The notes below the pieces were generated by a model that was given only the letters and a program-made list of their open reading frames with translations, did no database searches and was not told the DNA's origin. From contig JAKOVF010000440.1 in the NCBI GenBank assembly GCA_029782225.1, positions 1-64,000 of the forward strand: 64,000 nucleotides of DNA, given 5' to 3'. This DNA comes from Chloroflexota bacterium. GTDB taxonomy: Bacteria > Chloroflexota > Anaerolineae > Anaerolineales > Villigracilaceae. Within the stretch, counting starts at the first letter, position 1. Each line of letters begins with the position of its first letter. Of this stretch, positions 18,089 to 26,246 are shown one piece after another. The position numbers and the translations under genes are program-made.

Positions 18089-18558
18089 AATCGACTACGA
18101 ACGACGAACTCCGCGAACTCTCCCTGCTCGAAGAAATCGAGAATGACCCGAACGTCAACCAGTCTACGCTTGCGACGCAGCTTGGCGTCGCTGTGGGCAC
18201 GGTCAATTGGCATTTAAAGAGGCTCATTGCAAAGGGCGCGGTCAAAGTCTCGCGGGCCGAGCGCAAAAAACTCCGTTACATCATCACGCCGGAGGGACTC
18301 GCCTTGCGCGCCCGGCTTGCAGTCGATTACGTGGAGCATTCGCTTACGCTTTACCGCCGGACGCGTCAGCGTGTGAAAGAACGTGTGGCTGACGTGCGTC
18401 GGGCGGGCTTCGACTGTGTTCGAATCGTGGGTGAAGGCGATGTGGCCGACATCTGTAAGCTGACCTGTATTGAACAGGGTATCACCGTTGTAAAGGATAA
18501 GGGTGTCCCTGCTCTCGTGGTGGATGGATACAAGGTGAAACTGGAGGGATTGGAATGA
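18085..18558 (+). CDS. Winged-helix transcriptional regulator with Rossmann-like C-terminal segment
   Basis: Residues about 8-75 form a winged helix: NVNQSTLATQLGVAVGTVNWHLKRL is a helix-turn-helix, followed by the wing (LRYIITPEGLAL), as in MarR/Lrp-like and exopolysaccharide-associated regulators. A linking helix (about 80-110) leads to a strand-loop-helix (CVRIVGEGDVADICKLTC) and further strands up to residue 157 that resemble a small nucleotide- or sugar-binding Rossmann piece with a G-x-G-x-x-A loop. It overlaps the following epimerase gene by four bases, so regulator and sugar enzyme are made together. A likely job is local control of the polysaccharide genes, including its own promoter. 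The ligand is unknown. Confidence 0.75.
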   Translation: MESTTNDELRELSLLEEIENDPNVNQSTLATQLGVAVGTVNWHLKRLIAKGAVKVSRAERKKLRYIITPEGLALRARLAVDYVEHSLTLYRRTRQRVKERVADVRRAGFDCVRIVGEGDVADICKLTCIEQGITVVKDKGVPALVVDGYKVKLEGLE

Positions 18559-19565
18559 CGGACAAGCACGTGCTTATTACCGGCGGCGCGGGATATATCG
18601 GTTCTCTTCTGACCTCGGAGCTGCTCCGCGCGAATTATAGAGTTACTGTCCTTGACTCTCTGCTCTTCGGCGGCGAGTCGCTGGTCCCGTTTTTGCCTCA
18701 TCCAAATTTCCACTTCGTCAAAGCGGACGTGACCGAGCCGCGCGCCATCAAAGACTCGCTCAAGGATGGCTGGCAAAAACCGCATGTGATTGTCCATCTT
18801 GCCGCGATTGTCGGCTTTCCTGCGTGTCAGGCCGTTGGGCGGCAAGTCGCGTGGAAGTACAATGTCGAGGCCACAAAATTGGTCTTCGAGCAGGCGGCAG
18901 ATCTGGGCGTGGAAAGATTCGTGTTTGCGTCCACATACAGCAACTACGGCATGAGTCCGGATGGTGAAGCTGTGACGGAAGAGTCACCTTTACACCCGCA
19001 GTCTTTGTACGCTGAGACGAAGATCGCTTCGGAGGAATATTTGCTCTCCCAGCGGGATGCAGTCACCGCGCCGATTCTGTTCCGTTTTGCCACCTTATAT
19101 GGCATTTCCCCGCGCACACGCTTTGACTTGATTGTGAATCAATTCGTTTTGGAAGCATTCACGAAACGGGAACTCATCATTTACCAGCGCGGCTACTCGC
19201 GCTCATTCGTGCATATCCGTGATGTTGCGCGTGGTGTCATCATGGGGCTGGAAGCTGACCTAAAAAAAGTGCGGGGCCAGGTTTTCAATCTGGGTACGGA
19301 AAACGGAAATTATTCGAAAGACGATATTGTCAATCTGGTGCTCAAGCGCATGCCCGAAACAGTGGTTGAATACAAGGATCTGACGTTTGGTGGCGACATG
19401 CGCGATATCACGGTTTCATTTGAGAAGATCCAGCAAGTGCTTGGCTTTGAAACCACGCTGAGCGTTGACGATGGAGTGCGGGAAGTCTGGTATGCGCTGC
19501 GGACAGGCCTGATCCGTAACCCCTTAGATGAAAGATATCGGAATGCACAGTTTATTGTGCAATAA
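18555..19565 (+). CDS. NAD-dependent sugar-nucleotide epimerase/dehydratase (extended SDR)
   Basis: The N-terminal HVLITGGAGYIGSLLTSELL is the NAD-binding glycine motif TGGAGYIG of extended SDRs. The catalytic pair appears as YAETK (about residues 151-155), with the upstream serine/threonine in FASTYSNYG. The 336-residue length and the later RSFVHIRDVARG segment fit UDP-glucose 4-epimerase and dTDP-glucose dehydratase relatives. The exact substrate cannot be told. It is coupled to the winged-helix gene by a four-base overlap. Its stop is followed by a palindromic intergenic repeat. Confidence 0.85.
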   Translation: MTDKHVLITGGAGYIGSLLTSELLRANYRVTVLDSLLFGGESLVPFLPHPNFHFVKADVTEPRAIKDSLKDGWQKPHVIVHLAAIVGFPACQAVGRQVAWKYNVEATKLVFEQAADLGVERFVFASTYSNYGMSPDGEAVTEESPLHPQSLYAETKIASEEYLLSQRDAVTAPILFRFATLYGISPRTRFDLIVNQFVLEAFTKRELIIYQRGYSRSFVHIRDVARGVIMGLEADLKKVRGQVFNLGTENGNYSKDDIVNLVLKRMPETVVEYKDLTFGGDMRDITVSFEKIQQVLGFETTLSVDDGVREVWYALRTGLIRNPLDERYRNAQFIVQ

Positions 19566-19571
19566 TCTTCC

Positions 19572-19654
19572 GTCATTGCGAGGGCGATAGCCCGAAGCAA
19601 TCTCCAAAAGCTGTGGGATTGCTTCGTCGCCAAAGAACGGCTCCTCGCAATGAC
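19572..19654. repeat. Palindromic intergenic repeat (GTCATTGCGAGG type)
   Basis: The outer arms CGTCATTGCGAGG (19571-19583) and CCTCGCAATGACA (19643-19655) are inverted, and inner arms GAAGCAATC (19594-19602) and GATTGCTTC (19617-19625) are inverted as well, so the whole 83-base element can fold on itself. This sequence type is known from many unrelated bacterial genomes as a short non-coding palindromic repeat. It fills nearly the whole gap between the two SDR genes and ends just before the Shine-Dalgarno sequence GAGGAGA of the second. Confidence 0.85.
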
Positions 19655-19672
19655 AGAATATGAGGAGAAATT

Positions 19673-20644
19673 ATGGCAGAAACTTTTTGGCAAAACAAAC
19701 GTGTGATCGTTACCGGCGGCGCGGGCTTCCTTGGCTCATTTGTCATTGAGAAACTCAAGGGACGCGGTGCAACCGACATTTTCATCCCGCGCATCGAGGA
19801 TTACAACCTCATTGATCCAAATGAGATCCGCCGCATGTACAGCAATTCCCTGGAGGGCGTTGACCCGAAGAATGTCGTCATCATCCATCTTGCAGCGAAT
19901 GTAGGCGGCATCGGCGCCAACCGCGAGCATCCTGCTGAATTCTTCTATGACAACCTGATGATGGGTGTCGAGCTGATGCACCAGGCCTGGAAGAACAGCG
20001 TAGGCAAATTCGTGGCGATCGGTACGGTCTGTGCCTATCCCAAGTTCACCCCCGTCCCGTTCAAGGAAGATGACTTGTGGATGGGCTATCCCGAAGAGAC
20101 CAACGCGCCGTACGGTCTCGCCAAAAAGATGATGCTGGTACAGGCTCAAGCGTATCGCCAGCAGTATGGTTTCAATGCAATTTTCCTTCTGCCAGTGAAT
20201 CTCTACGGCCCGCGCGACAACTTCAATTTGAAGACCTCTCACGTCATCCCTGCCCTGATCCGCAAGGCCGTGGAGGCCGGCGAGCGCGGTGACACGGAAC
20301 TACCCGTCTGGGGTGATGGTTCCCCGACGCGTGAATTCCTGTATGTGGAAGATGCCGCGGATGGGATTGTCTCTGCCGCAGAAAGATACAATGGCGATCT
20401 GCCAGTCAATCTCGGCTCCGGCTATGAAATCTCGATCAAGGATCTGGCCGAGATGATCGTAAAGCTGACAGGCTTCCAGGGCAGACTCGTCTGGCAGACA
20501 GATAAGCCCAATGGTCAGCCCCGCCGCGGACTGGATGTGTCCCGTGCCATGCAATTATTTGACTGGTGTGCGCAAGTCCCATTTGAGGAGGGAATGAAGC
20601 GGACGGTGGAATGGTTTAAATCGAATCGAGAGAAGATTCGCTAG
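19673..20644 (+). CDS. fcl: GDP-L-fucose synthase-like extended SDR
   Basis: The NAD(P) motif [18 protein letters not shown] opens the protein. [20 protein letters not shown] is the diagnostic helix of the GDP-L-fucose synthase (Fcl/WcaG) family, and [11 protein letters not shown] contains the catalytic Y-x-x-x-K with a serine/threonine-cysteine loop (IGTVCAYP) before it. At 323 residues it has the family length. The family turns GDP-4-keto-6-deoxy-mannose into GDP-L-fucose; a GDP-mannose dehydratase (gmd) is not in this window, so a related substrate such as GDP-heptose or another keto sugar remains possible. RBS GAGGAGAAATT is strong. The exporter genes follow. Confidence 0.8.
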   Translation: MAETFWQNKRVIVTGGAGFLGSFVIEKLKGRGATDIFIPRIEDYNLIDPNEIRRMYSNSLEGVDPKNVVIIHLAANVGGIGANREHPAEFFYDNLMMGVELMHQAWKNSVGKFVAIGTVCAYPKFTPVPFKEDDLWMGYPEETNAPYGLAKKMMLVQAQAYRQQYGFNAIFLLPVNLYGPRDNFNLKTSHVIPALIRKAVEAGERGDTELPVWGDGSPTREFLYVEDAADGIVSAAERYNGDLPVNLGSGYEISIKDLAEMIVKLTGFQGRLVWQTDKPNGQPRRGLDVSRAMQLFDWCAQVPFEEGMKRTVEWFKSNREKIR

Positions 20645-20649
20645 GAAAG

Positions 20650-20673
20650 ATGAAAGAATCTTTCTTCTTTCAT
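20650..20673. repeat. Short hairpin before the exporter permease
   Basis: ATGAAAGAA (20650-20658) and TTCTTTCAT (20665-20673) are perfect inverted arms around a six-base loop, starting six bases after the fcl stop and ending eight bases before the permease ATG. It leaves no clear Shine-Dalgarno sequence for the permease. It could act as a weak processing or attenuation hairpin. The AT-rich stem makes the structure weaker than the GC-rich repeats nearby. Confidence 0.5.
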
Positions 20674-20680
20674 TTGAAAC

Positions 20681-21526
20681 ATGACTGAACTCGTAAAGCA
20701 CGAACCCACCACCATCTATATCAAGCCATCCAAAGGCCTCGCCGCGCTAAATCTGCGTGACTTGTGGATTTACCGCGAACTGGTTTATTTCATGGTGTGG
20801 CGCGATATAAAAGTCCGCTATAAACAGACTCTTCTCGGTATGGCCTGGGCCGTCATTCAGCCGGTCATGACCATGCTCGTGTTTACGTTCCTGTTTGGCA
20901 AAGTGGCGAAGCTGCCGACCGATGGTGTTCCCTATCCCGTCTTTTCTTTTACGGCATTATTGCCGTGGGGGCTCTTTGTCACGGCACTGAACCAGGGAAG
21001 TCGCTCCCTGGTGGCGCACAACAATATGGTGACAAAGATCTACTTCCCGCGACTGATCCTGCCAATGTCGGCGGTTTTTTCCGGGCTTGTGGATTTTGCG
21101 ATTGCTTTTGTCATCCTGATTGGCCTGCTGCTTTACTATCATGTGACTCCGGCATGGAACGTGTTGTGGACTCTTCCGCTGTTCCTCCTGCTTACGCTTG
21201 TGACTGCCCTCGGTGTGGCACTCTGGCTCTCGGCCATCAATGTTCAGTATCGCGATGTGAACCAGGCTCTGCCGTTCCTGACGCAATTCTGGCTCTTTGC
21301 AACCCCAGTAGCCTATTCATCCAAGGTTATCTCGGCCAAATGGCAGATCGTCTATTCCCTTAATCCCATGGCAGGTGTCGTCAACGGCTTTCGTTGGTCA
21401 TTGCTTGGTTCAGGCAATGGACCTGACATCACGCTGTGGGTCTCGGCTGCCATTTCCATTTTGATTTTCGTCTCTGGCCTGTTCTACTTCCGTAGCATGG
21501 AAAAGACGTTCGCAGATACGATTTAG
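20681..21526 (+). CDS. wzm: Polysaccharide ABC exporter, permease (Wzm-type, ABC-2)
   Basis: The protein starts with a cytosolic amphipathic region (LAALNLRDLWIYRELVYFMVWRD is the helix entering the membrane) followed by VRYKQTLLGMAWAVIQPVMTM, the signature of O-antigen and teichoic acid ABC-2 permeases (R-Y-K-x-S/T-x-L-G-x-x-W). Six hydrophobic segments follow in 281 residues, the usual layout for Wzm and TagG. It would form a homodimeric channel that moves a finished undecaprenyl-linked glycan across the cytoplasmic membrane together with the ATPase encoded next. The pair shows that at least one glycan of the locus is exported by the ABC route. Confidence 0.92.
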   Translation: MTELVKHEPTTIYIKPSKGLAALNLRDLWIYRELVYFMVWRDIKVRYKQTLLGMAWAVIQPVMTMLVFTFLFGKVAKLPTDGVPYPVFSFTALLPWGLFVTALNQGSRSLVAHNNMVTKIYFPRLILPMSAVFSGLVDFAIAFVILIGLLLYYHVTPAWNVLWTLPLFLLLTLVTALGVALWLSAINVQYRDVNQALPFLTQFWLFATPVAYSSKVISAKWQIVYSLNPMAGVVNGFRWSLLGSGNGPDITLWVSAAISILIFVSGLFYFRSMEKTFADTI

Positions 21527-21601
21527 AGAATAGAGACTGGCTGAGTAGAGACCAGATTGTCTGAACTACTTACTACTCTCTACTTTCTACTCTCTCACAA
21601 C
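21527..21601. repeat. Intergenic GAGTAGAGA-type repeat between wzm and wzt
   Basis: The gap holds GAGAATAGAGACTGG and GAGTAGAGACC in one orientation and CTACTCTCTACTTTCTACTC in the other, giving an imperfect inverted arrangement. Such short purine/pyrimidine repeats recur at other gene borders here, and a similar string (GAGACTAGAGATTGGAGAAT) occurs inside the gene at 34728-35681. No promoter or gene is seen in the gap. Confidence 0.55.
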
Positions 21602-22891
21602 ATGACCACAGCAATTTCTGTAAAAAACCTCGGCAAACGATATAAGATCGGCGCGGCGGAGACCAAATTCCGTTACAACATGCTCCGCGATGTGCTGGTG
21701 GATACTTTCTACGCGCCTGTTCGAGTAGCGAAGGCCCTCGTGGGCAAGTCTGATCACAGGATGAATCAAAACTTCATGTGGGCGCTGAAGGATGTTTCCT
21801 TTGACCTTGAAGAGGGCAAGGTCCTTGGCATTGTCGGACGAAACGGCGCGGGCAAAAGCACCCTGCTCAAGGTTCTCTCGCGTGTGACCGACCCTACCAC
21901 AGGGATTGTTGCCGTGCGTGGGCGTGTTGGTTCACTGCTTGAAGTCGGCACAGGCTTTCATCCTGAGCTGACGGGCCGCGAAAATATCTACATGAACGGC
22001 GCCATCCTCGGCATGAAGCGCGCCGAGATCGATAGCAAATTTGATGAGATTGTTGACTTCTCTGAAGTTACTCAATTCATTGATACGCCCGTCAAGCGCT
22101 ATTCCTCGGGCATGTACCTGCGTCTTGCTTTTGCTGTTGCCGCACACCTCGAGCCTGAGATCCTCGTCGTGGACGAAGTCCTCGCGGTGGGCGATGCCGA
22201 ATTCCAGAAGAAGTGCCTCGGCAAAATGGGGGATGTCGCTCAGCAGGGACGCACGGTCCTGTTCGTCAGCCACAACATGTCTGCCATCCTCCGCCTTACA
22301 CAGGAAGCAATTGTCCTCAACAAGGGGCAGCTCATCATGCGTGGCCCCACACAGGAAGCCGTTGACTTCTACCTCTCGTCGGGCCAGGCGCAGGCGGGCG
22401 AACGCGTTTGGGATGCCGATGAAATCCCGGCCGCGAGCGCTCCATTTCGGCCGTGCAGCCTCAAGGTCAAGGATCGACGCGGCAAAGTGGTGGATACGGT
22501 CCGCTCCACCGAACCTGTTACTGTCGAATTTGAATATCAACTCGAAGCGCCTGTTACAGGATTGCGCGTTGGGTTTTATCTCAGTACGATGCGCGGCGAA
22601 TATGTGCTGACATCCTTTGATACTGATCACCCGGCTCTCTTTGAAAAATTCGACTCGCGCAAAGCAGGTCACTACATCAGCCGCGCGGCAATACCTGCCG
22701 ATATTTTCAATGAGGGCCGTTACAGCCTTGGTGTGAACGCGAGTTCGTTCGGCGTGCGCCGCTATTTCATGGACGAAAACGCTATCGCCTTCAACGTGGA
22801 TATTTCGGGCGCGCCGGGCACGCATTGGCCTGAACCACGCGTCGGCCCCATCCGCCCACGCCTGGATTGGAACATCGAGAAACTGGACTAA
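21602..22891 (+). CDS. wzt: Polysaccharide ABC exporter, ATPase with C-terminal glycan-binding domain (Wzt)
   Basis: Walker A is GRNGAGKST (residues 79-87), the signature is YSSGMYLRLAFAVAAH, and Walker B is ILVVDEVLAVGD, the standard set of the Wzt/TagH/RfbB subgroup. After the ATPase (about 1-250) a further 180 residues form a beta-rich domain, as in Wzt of E. coli O9a, where it binds the modified non-reducing end of the glycan before export. That presence suggests chain-end recognition, for instance of a methyl cap; methyltransferases nearby fit. ATG 21602 was chosen over TTG 21557, which lies in the repeat. It works with the permease upstream. Confidence 0.92.
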   Translation: MTTAISVKNLGKRYKIGAAETKFRYNMLRDVLVDTFYAPVRVAKALVGKSDHRMNQNFMWALKDVSFDLEEGKVLGIVGRNGAGKSTLLKVLSRVTDPTTGIVAVRGRVGSLLEVGTGFHPELTGRENIYMNGAILGMKRAEIDSKFDEIVDFSEVTQFIDTPVKRYSSGMYLRLAFAVAAHLEPEILVVDEVLAVGDAEFQKKCLGKMGDVAQQGRTVLFVSHNMSAILRLTQEAIVLNKGQLIMRGPTQEAVDFYLSSGQAQAGERVWDADEIPAASAPFRPCSLKVKDRRGKVVDTVRSTEPVTVEFEYQLEAPVTGLRVGFYLSTMRGEYVLTSFDTDHPALFEKFDSRKAGHYISRAAIPADIFNEGRYSLGVNASSFGVRRYFMDENAIAFNVDISGAPGTHWPEPRVGPIRPRLDWNIEKLD

Positions 22892-22894
22892 TGT

Positions 22895-22941
22895 GTAGGT
22901 CACGTTTGTAACGTGACTGTCACGCTGTAAGCGTGACCTAC
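22895..22941. repeat. Cruciform repeat, GTAGGTCACG family
   Basis: Outer arms GTAGGTCACG (22895-22904) and CGTGACCTAC (22932-22941) are perfect inverses; between them sits a second palindrome CGTGAC-T-GTCACG (22912-22924). The element fills the gap after wzt and ends ten bases before the next ATG. It shares its core with 14817-14849 and its outer arm with 48403-48429, so three members of one family are present in this window. Confidence 0.85.
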
Positions 22942-22950
22942 GAGATATTG

Positions 22951-24555
22951 ATGCAAAAAACAAATCCTCTCCGAGAATTTTTGGGCGATCTGCCTCTCAC
23001 TGCCGAAATCGATTGGATGTTTCGGTCCAGGAATCGCCCTCGCAAAGATCATTTCAATTTAGATCGTCTGCAAAAATCCCTGCCTGCCGCGGTTGCCAAA
23101 ATGATTCCCTTTGCAAACTCCGCGCCGCGCGGCAAGAATGTTTTGTTCTTTGCCACGCTTCACTATTGGATTGAGCAATCTGCATATCTTGGATTGGTCC
23201 TCGCGGGTCTTGGTCACAAAGTCACACTGCTGACCTTGCCCTACTCCGAATGGCACAAGCAGAAGGATAACTTCACCCAGCGGCAGCGCGTGCTTCATAC
23301 GCGGGATGCACTCTCCGGCCTCTCTCCGTTGATCGAGCACGCTTCCATGCTGGACCTCAAGCCTGCTTCCGTTTTGCCAGAAAGAATCCAGGCTGACGTT
23401 AAAGAGATCTCCCTGTGGGATACGCAGTACACGCTCATGCGCGAAGAAGTGGACATGAACGACCCCGCCGACCGCGCGCTCTACGATTTGCGCATTCAAC
23501 GCAACACATTCGCCGCCGAAGCCGCATATGAATATCTGCAATCCAAAAAGCCGGATGTTGTCCTCATTCCCAACGGCCTCATTCTCGAAATGGGAATCGT
23601 CTTCCGCGTTGCGCGTTGCCTGGAAATCCCCGCCGTGACCTACGAATTCAATGACCAGCGCGAACAGATCTGGCTGGCGCAGAACTCGTCCATTATGCAG
23701 CAGGACACGGATTACCTCGTTGAAGCGCGCTGCCAGTTGCCAATGACCGATGAAATGTTCGAGCGCGTCGCGGATCTGGAAAATGCCCGCCGAGGCGCGC
23801 GCGTGTGGGGCAAGTCCAAACGGCTGTGGCAGTATGTCTCTTCGCAAGGTGCAGAAACGACGCGGAAAATGCTTGAGCTGGATGACCGCCCCGTTGTTAT
23901 GCTCGCCGCGAACGTTTTGGGTGACAGTCTTACCCTTGGCCGTGACATCTTCGCGTCCTCAATGACGGAGTGGATTACGAAGACAGTCCAGTTTTTCGCG
24001 AACAGGCCCGAAGTCCAGATGGTGATTCGAGTCCATCCCGGCGAAAAACTTGTCCCGCAGGCTAAATCCATGGGGACAGTTGTCCACGAAGCGTTGCCCG
24101 AAATCCCCAACCATATCCATGTCATCGGCGCGCTCGACAAGATCAATACCTACGACCTGATCGAGATTGCCAATGTCGGCTTGGCATACACAACGACCGT
24201 CGGCCTCGAGACCGCGATGAACGGCCGCCCGGTCATCTCCTGCGGGAAGACCCATTACCGCGGCCGCGGCTTTACTCTCGACCCCAACACCTGGGATGAA
24301 TATTTCGCTACCCTCGACAACGTTCTGGCAAATATCCCCGCTCATCAACTGACTGAAAAGCAAACTGAGTATGCCTGGAATTATGCGTATCGATTTTTCT
24401 TTGAATACCCGCGTCCCTTCCCCTGGCGCCTGATGAATTTCTGGGATGATTTGGACGTCTGGCCTTTGGAGAAGGTCTTGAGCAAGGAAGGCCAGGAATT
24501 GTTCGGCAATACATTCAGGTTTTTAATTGGAGAACCATTCAGATGGGAGCCGTAG
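22951..24555 (+). CDS. Capsule polysaccharide synthesis-like protein (GT-B-like)
   Basis: The last third contains TYDLIEIANVGLAYTTTVGL followed by ETAMNGRPVISCGKTHYRGRGF, the signature of capsule-synthesis proteins of the KpsC/KpsS/LipB type, in which a T/S-x-x-G-x-E segment and a following G-x-x-x-Y lie in the nucleotide-sugar pocket. VIRVHPGEKL nearby is the conserved H-P-x-E loop. The N-terminal 250 residues form the other lobe. ATG 22951 was chosen over GTG 22933, which lies within the palindromic repeat. The stop codon TAG (24553-24555) is part of a downstream repeat. In the KpsC/KpsS family the product is a Kdo linker transferase; the sugar used here is not known, and a nonulosonate is plausible. 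Confidence 0.7.
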   Translation: MQKTNPLREFLGDLPLTAEIDWMFRSRNRPRKDHFNLDRLQKSLPAAVAKMIPFANSAPRGKNVLFFATLHYWIEQSAYLGLVLAGLGHKVTLLTLPYSEWHKQKDNFTQRQRVLHTRDALSGLSPLIEHASMLDLKPASVLPERIQADVKEISLWDTQYTLMREEVDMNDPADRALYDLRIQRNTFAAEAAYEYLQSKKPDVVLIPNGLILEMGIVFRVARCLEIPAVTYEFNDQREQIWLAQNSSIMQQDTDYLVEARCQLPMTDEMFERVADLENARRGARVWGKSKRLWQYVSSQGAETTRKMLELDDRPVVMLAANVLGDSLTLGRDIFASSMTEWITKTVQFFANRPEVQMVIRVHPGEKLVPQAKSMGTVVHEALPEIPNHIHVIGALDKINTYDLIEIANVGLAYTTTVGLETAMNGRPVISCGKTHYRGRGFTLDPNTWDEYFATLDNVLANIPAHQLTEKQTEYAWNYAYRFFFEYPRPFPWRLMNFWDDLDVWPLEKVLSKEGQELFGNTFRFLIGEPFRWEP

Positions 24556-24605
24556 GGGCAGGGACAGGGCTTGCCCCTGCCCAGGGCGACCGCAAGGATC
24601 GCCCC
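24551..24605. repeat. Palindromic repeat CGTAGGGGCAGG
   Basis: GGGCAGGG (24556-24563 region) pairs with CCCTGCCC (near 24575-24582), and GGGCGA pairs with TCGCCC a few bases on, giving two adjacent hairpins. The repeat starts with CGTAGGGGC, and the TAG in it is the stop codon of the capsule-like gene. The same start, CGTAGGGGC, holds the stop codon of the gene ending at 32717. No promoter is seen. Confidence 0.7.
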
Positions 24606-24617
24606 AACGGAACATAG

Positions 24618-25433
24618 ATGAACACCAAACAACAGGTCCGCGAGTTTTATGATGAGATTGGCTGGCAGCAGGAAGAGGACGGCCTCTATCAAAACGCGCG
24701 CTACGATGACTTGCGTCCCGTTGTCCATGATTACATCCACGAAACGCGGTTGCGTGTGAATCGCGGCATCTCGCCAAATGGACGTTTCCTGCTCGACGCA
24801 GGCTCTGGTCCCGTTCAATATGATGAGTACCTGACTTATTCACAGGGTTACCAAAAGCGCATCTGCTTCGATATTTCCATTCAGGCGCTGCGCGAAGCCC
24901 GCAAGCGGATTGGTGACCATGGCCTGTTTGTTGTGGGCGACATTGCTAACCTGCCCTTCAAGCAGGATGCTTTCGACGGCATAGTATCCATGCACACCAT
25001 CCACCATCTGCCTGCAAGTGAACACAAGCGTGCTTACAAGGAATTGTTCCGAGTGTTATGCCCTGGCAAGAGTGCAGCCATCGTCAACGGCTGGACAAAT
25101 CCTGCGTTGACGGGCTGGCTGGATAACCTCATCATCTTCTCTCGCCGCTTACGCCGCGTTCTGCATGGAAAATCTGCACGCGTACAACGGCACGATGAAA
25201 AAGCCACGTTTGTCCAAAAGACGAGCGCTCGCTGGCTCAGGCATGAACTGGGTGCGGAAATGCCCATCGAGATCCTAGCCTGGCGTTCTGCCTCCACGCG
25301 TATTATGCGGACCTTTATCCACGAGAAATTTGGCGGCAGGTCCATTCTGCGCTGGCTGTATAAAATGGAAGAGAAATATCCGAAGTTTTTTGGCGAGAAT
25401 GGGCAGTATCCGCTGATTGTGGTCAGGAAGTAA
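24618..25433 (+). CDS. Class I SAM-dependent methyltransferase
   Basis: Motif I is FLLDAGSGPVQYDEYL (about residues 57-72), with a G-S-G core, followed by CFDISIQALREARKRI and LPFKQDAFDGIVSMHTIHHL, the D-x-x-x-x motif IV segment. The C-terminal third carries a long basic helix region (RRLRRVLHGKSARVQRH) that may bind the membrane or the acceptor. The 271-residue length is common for methyltransferases in polysaccharide loci. The upstream gap is a palindromic repeat and the stop overlaps the next start by one base (TAATG), so both methyltransferases are translated from one message. Confidence 0.8.
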   Translation: MNTKQQVREFYDEIGWQQEEDGLYQNARYDDLRPVVHDYIHETRLRVNRGISPNGRFLLDAGSGPVQYDEYLTYSQGYQKRICFDISIQALREARKRIGDHGLFVVGDIANLPFKQDAFDGIVSMHTIHHLPASEHKRAYKELFRVLCPGKSAAIVNGWTNPALTGWLDNLIIFSRRLRRVLHGKSARVQRHDEKATFVQKTSARWLRHELGAEMPIEILAWRSASTRIMRTFIHEKFGGRSILRWLYKMEEKYPKFFGENGQYPLIVVRK

Positions 25434-26131
25434 TGATGTGCATATTTAGTGACCAGCAGTATCTCAAAAGTGACCAGTACAAGGATGGTCATAATCTTGA
25501 TGCTCGTCTTGAGATACACTGCCGCTTTAGCACCAATCCGTATGGCTGGTTCAACTGGGTTTTTGATACACTTGCAAAGCTTCCAGCGGACGCTCGAATT
25601 CTTGAACTCGGCTGTGGTCCCGCCTATCTCTGGACGGAATGTGTAAGCCGAATCCCCGCTGCATGGGTGATCACCCTTAGCGATCTCTCGCCGGGAATGT
25701 TGGATGCCGCGTGGCGCAATCTGGTTGTGACCGGGCGAAACTTCAAATTCGAGGAAATTGACGCGCAGTCCATTCCTTACCAGGATGAAACCTTCGACGC
25801 GGTCATTGCCAACCACATGCTGTATCATGTGCCCGACAGGTCAAAAGCGCTCGCAGAGATCAACCGGGTACTCAAGCTAGGCGGTCGCCTGATCGCGACG
25901 ACGGGGGGCGAGCGGCATCTAAAAGAAATGAACGGATGGCTGAAGCGCGTGAATGTGAAAGCTTTTGAACCGATGCCGGCCGGCTTCACGTTGGAAAACG
26001 GACTCGATCAACTGGCACCTTTCTTTTCACAGGTCAATTGTGCCCGATATCCTGACAATTTGAGTGTCACGGAAGTTGAGCCTGTCATGGCTTACATTCG
26101 ATCGTCAATCCGTACAAAGGAATTATCATAG
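25433..26131 (+). CDS. Class I SAM-dependent methyltransferase, ended early by an amber codon
   Basis: RILELGCGPAYLWTECV is motif I, TLSDLSPGML the strand-2 acidic end, and QSIPYQDETFDAVIANHMLYHV covers motifs III-IV; LKLGGRLIATTG is motif VI. All core elements are present in the 232 residues before TAG 26129-26131. The same frame stays open for 33 further codons to TAA 26231-26233 and reads like the normal end of this enzyme family (an acidic helix, then FIQKDSGLFEAF). Either the gene has a nonsense mutation that trims the tail, or the codon is read through. The core may well remain active because the missing part follows the fold. Confidence 0.75.
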   Translation: MMCIFSDQQYLKSDQYKDGHNLDARLEIHCRFSTNPYGWFNWVFDTLAKLPADARILELGCGPAYLWTECVSRIPAAWVITLSDLSPGMLDAAWRNLVVTGRNFKFEEIDAQSIPYQDETFDAVIANHMLYHVPDRSKALAEINRVLKLGGRLIATTGGERHLKEMNGWLKRVNVKAFEPMPAGFTLENGLDQLAPFFSQVNCARYPDNLSVTEVEPVMAYIRSSIRTKELS

Positions 26132-26233
26132 GCCGAACTGGCAGCGATCGAGCAAGACCTGGAGCAGGAGCTTCAGGAAAAGGGTCATATATTTATTCAA
26201 AAAGATTCTGGTCTCTTCGAGGCCTTCAAATAA
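26132..26233 (+). pseudogene. Detached C-terminal coding tail of the preceding methyltransferase
   Basis: The 33 codons after the amber stop have no start codon or Shine-Dalgarno sequence of their own yet encode a sensible helix and strand: AELAAIEQDLEQELQEKG, then HIFIQKDSGLFEAFK. The segment ends with TAA four bases into the ribosome-binding region of pseB. A single G-to-T change, GAG to TAG, would explain the break. It is listed separately so that the intact and broken readings can both be tested. Confidence 0.65.
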
Positions 26234-26246
26234 AAGGAGCAATTCA

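Noticed and set aside
18415-18440. tRNA T-arm-like GTTCGAATCG
   Set aside because: It lies inside the winged-helix coding region and no acceptor or anticodon stems pair around it.
19572-19654. Insertion sequence remnant
   Set aside because: The element is only 83 bases, palindromic throughout, without a transposase fragment; it matches a known class of short dispersed repeat.
21932-22963. Antisense open frame of 343 codons opposite wzt
   Set aside because: Wzt has all ABC motifs on the + strand; the antisense frame shows none and ends in the palindromic repeat.
26129-26131. TAG read as pyrrolysine
   Set aside because: There is no pyl gene in the window, the family is not known for pyrrolysine, and a GAG to TAG change is simpler. 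It stays only as a test in the finding on the amber codon.
26064-26246. N-terminal extension of pseB from an upstream start
   Set aside because: Those codons lie out of frame over the methyltransferase and its detached tail; ATG 26247 has a strong ribosome-binding site and begins the known fold.
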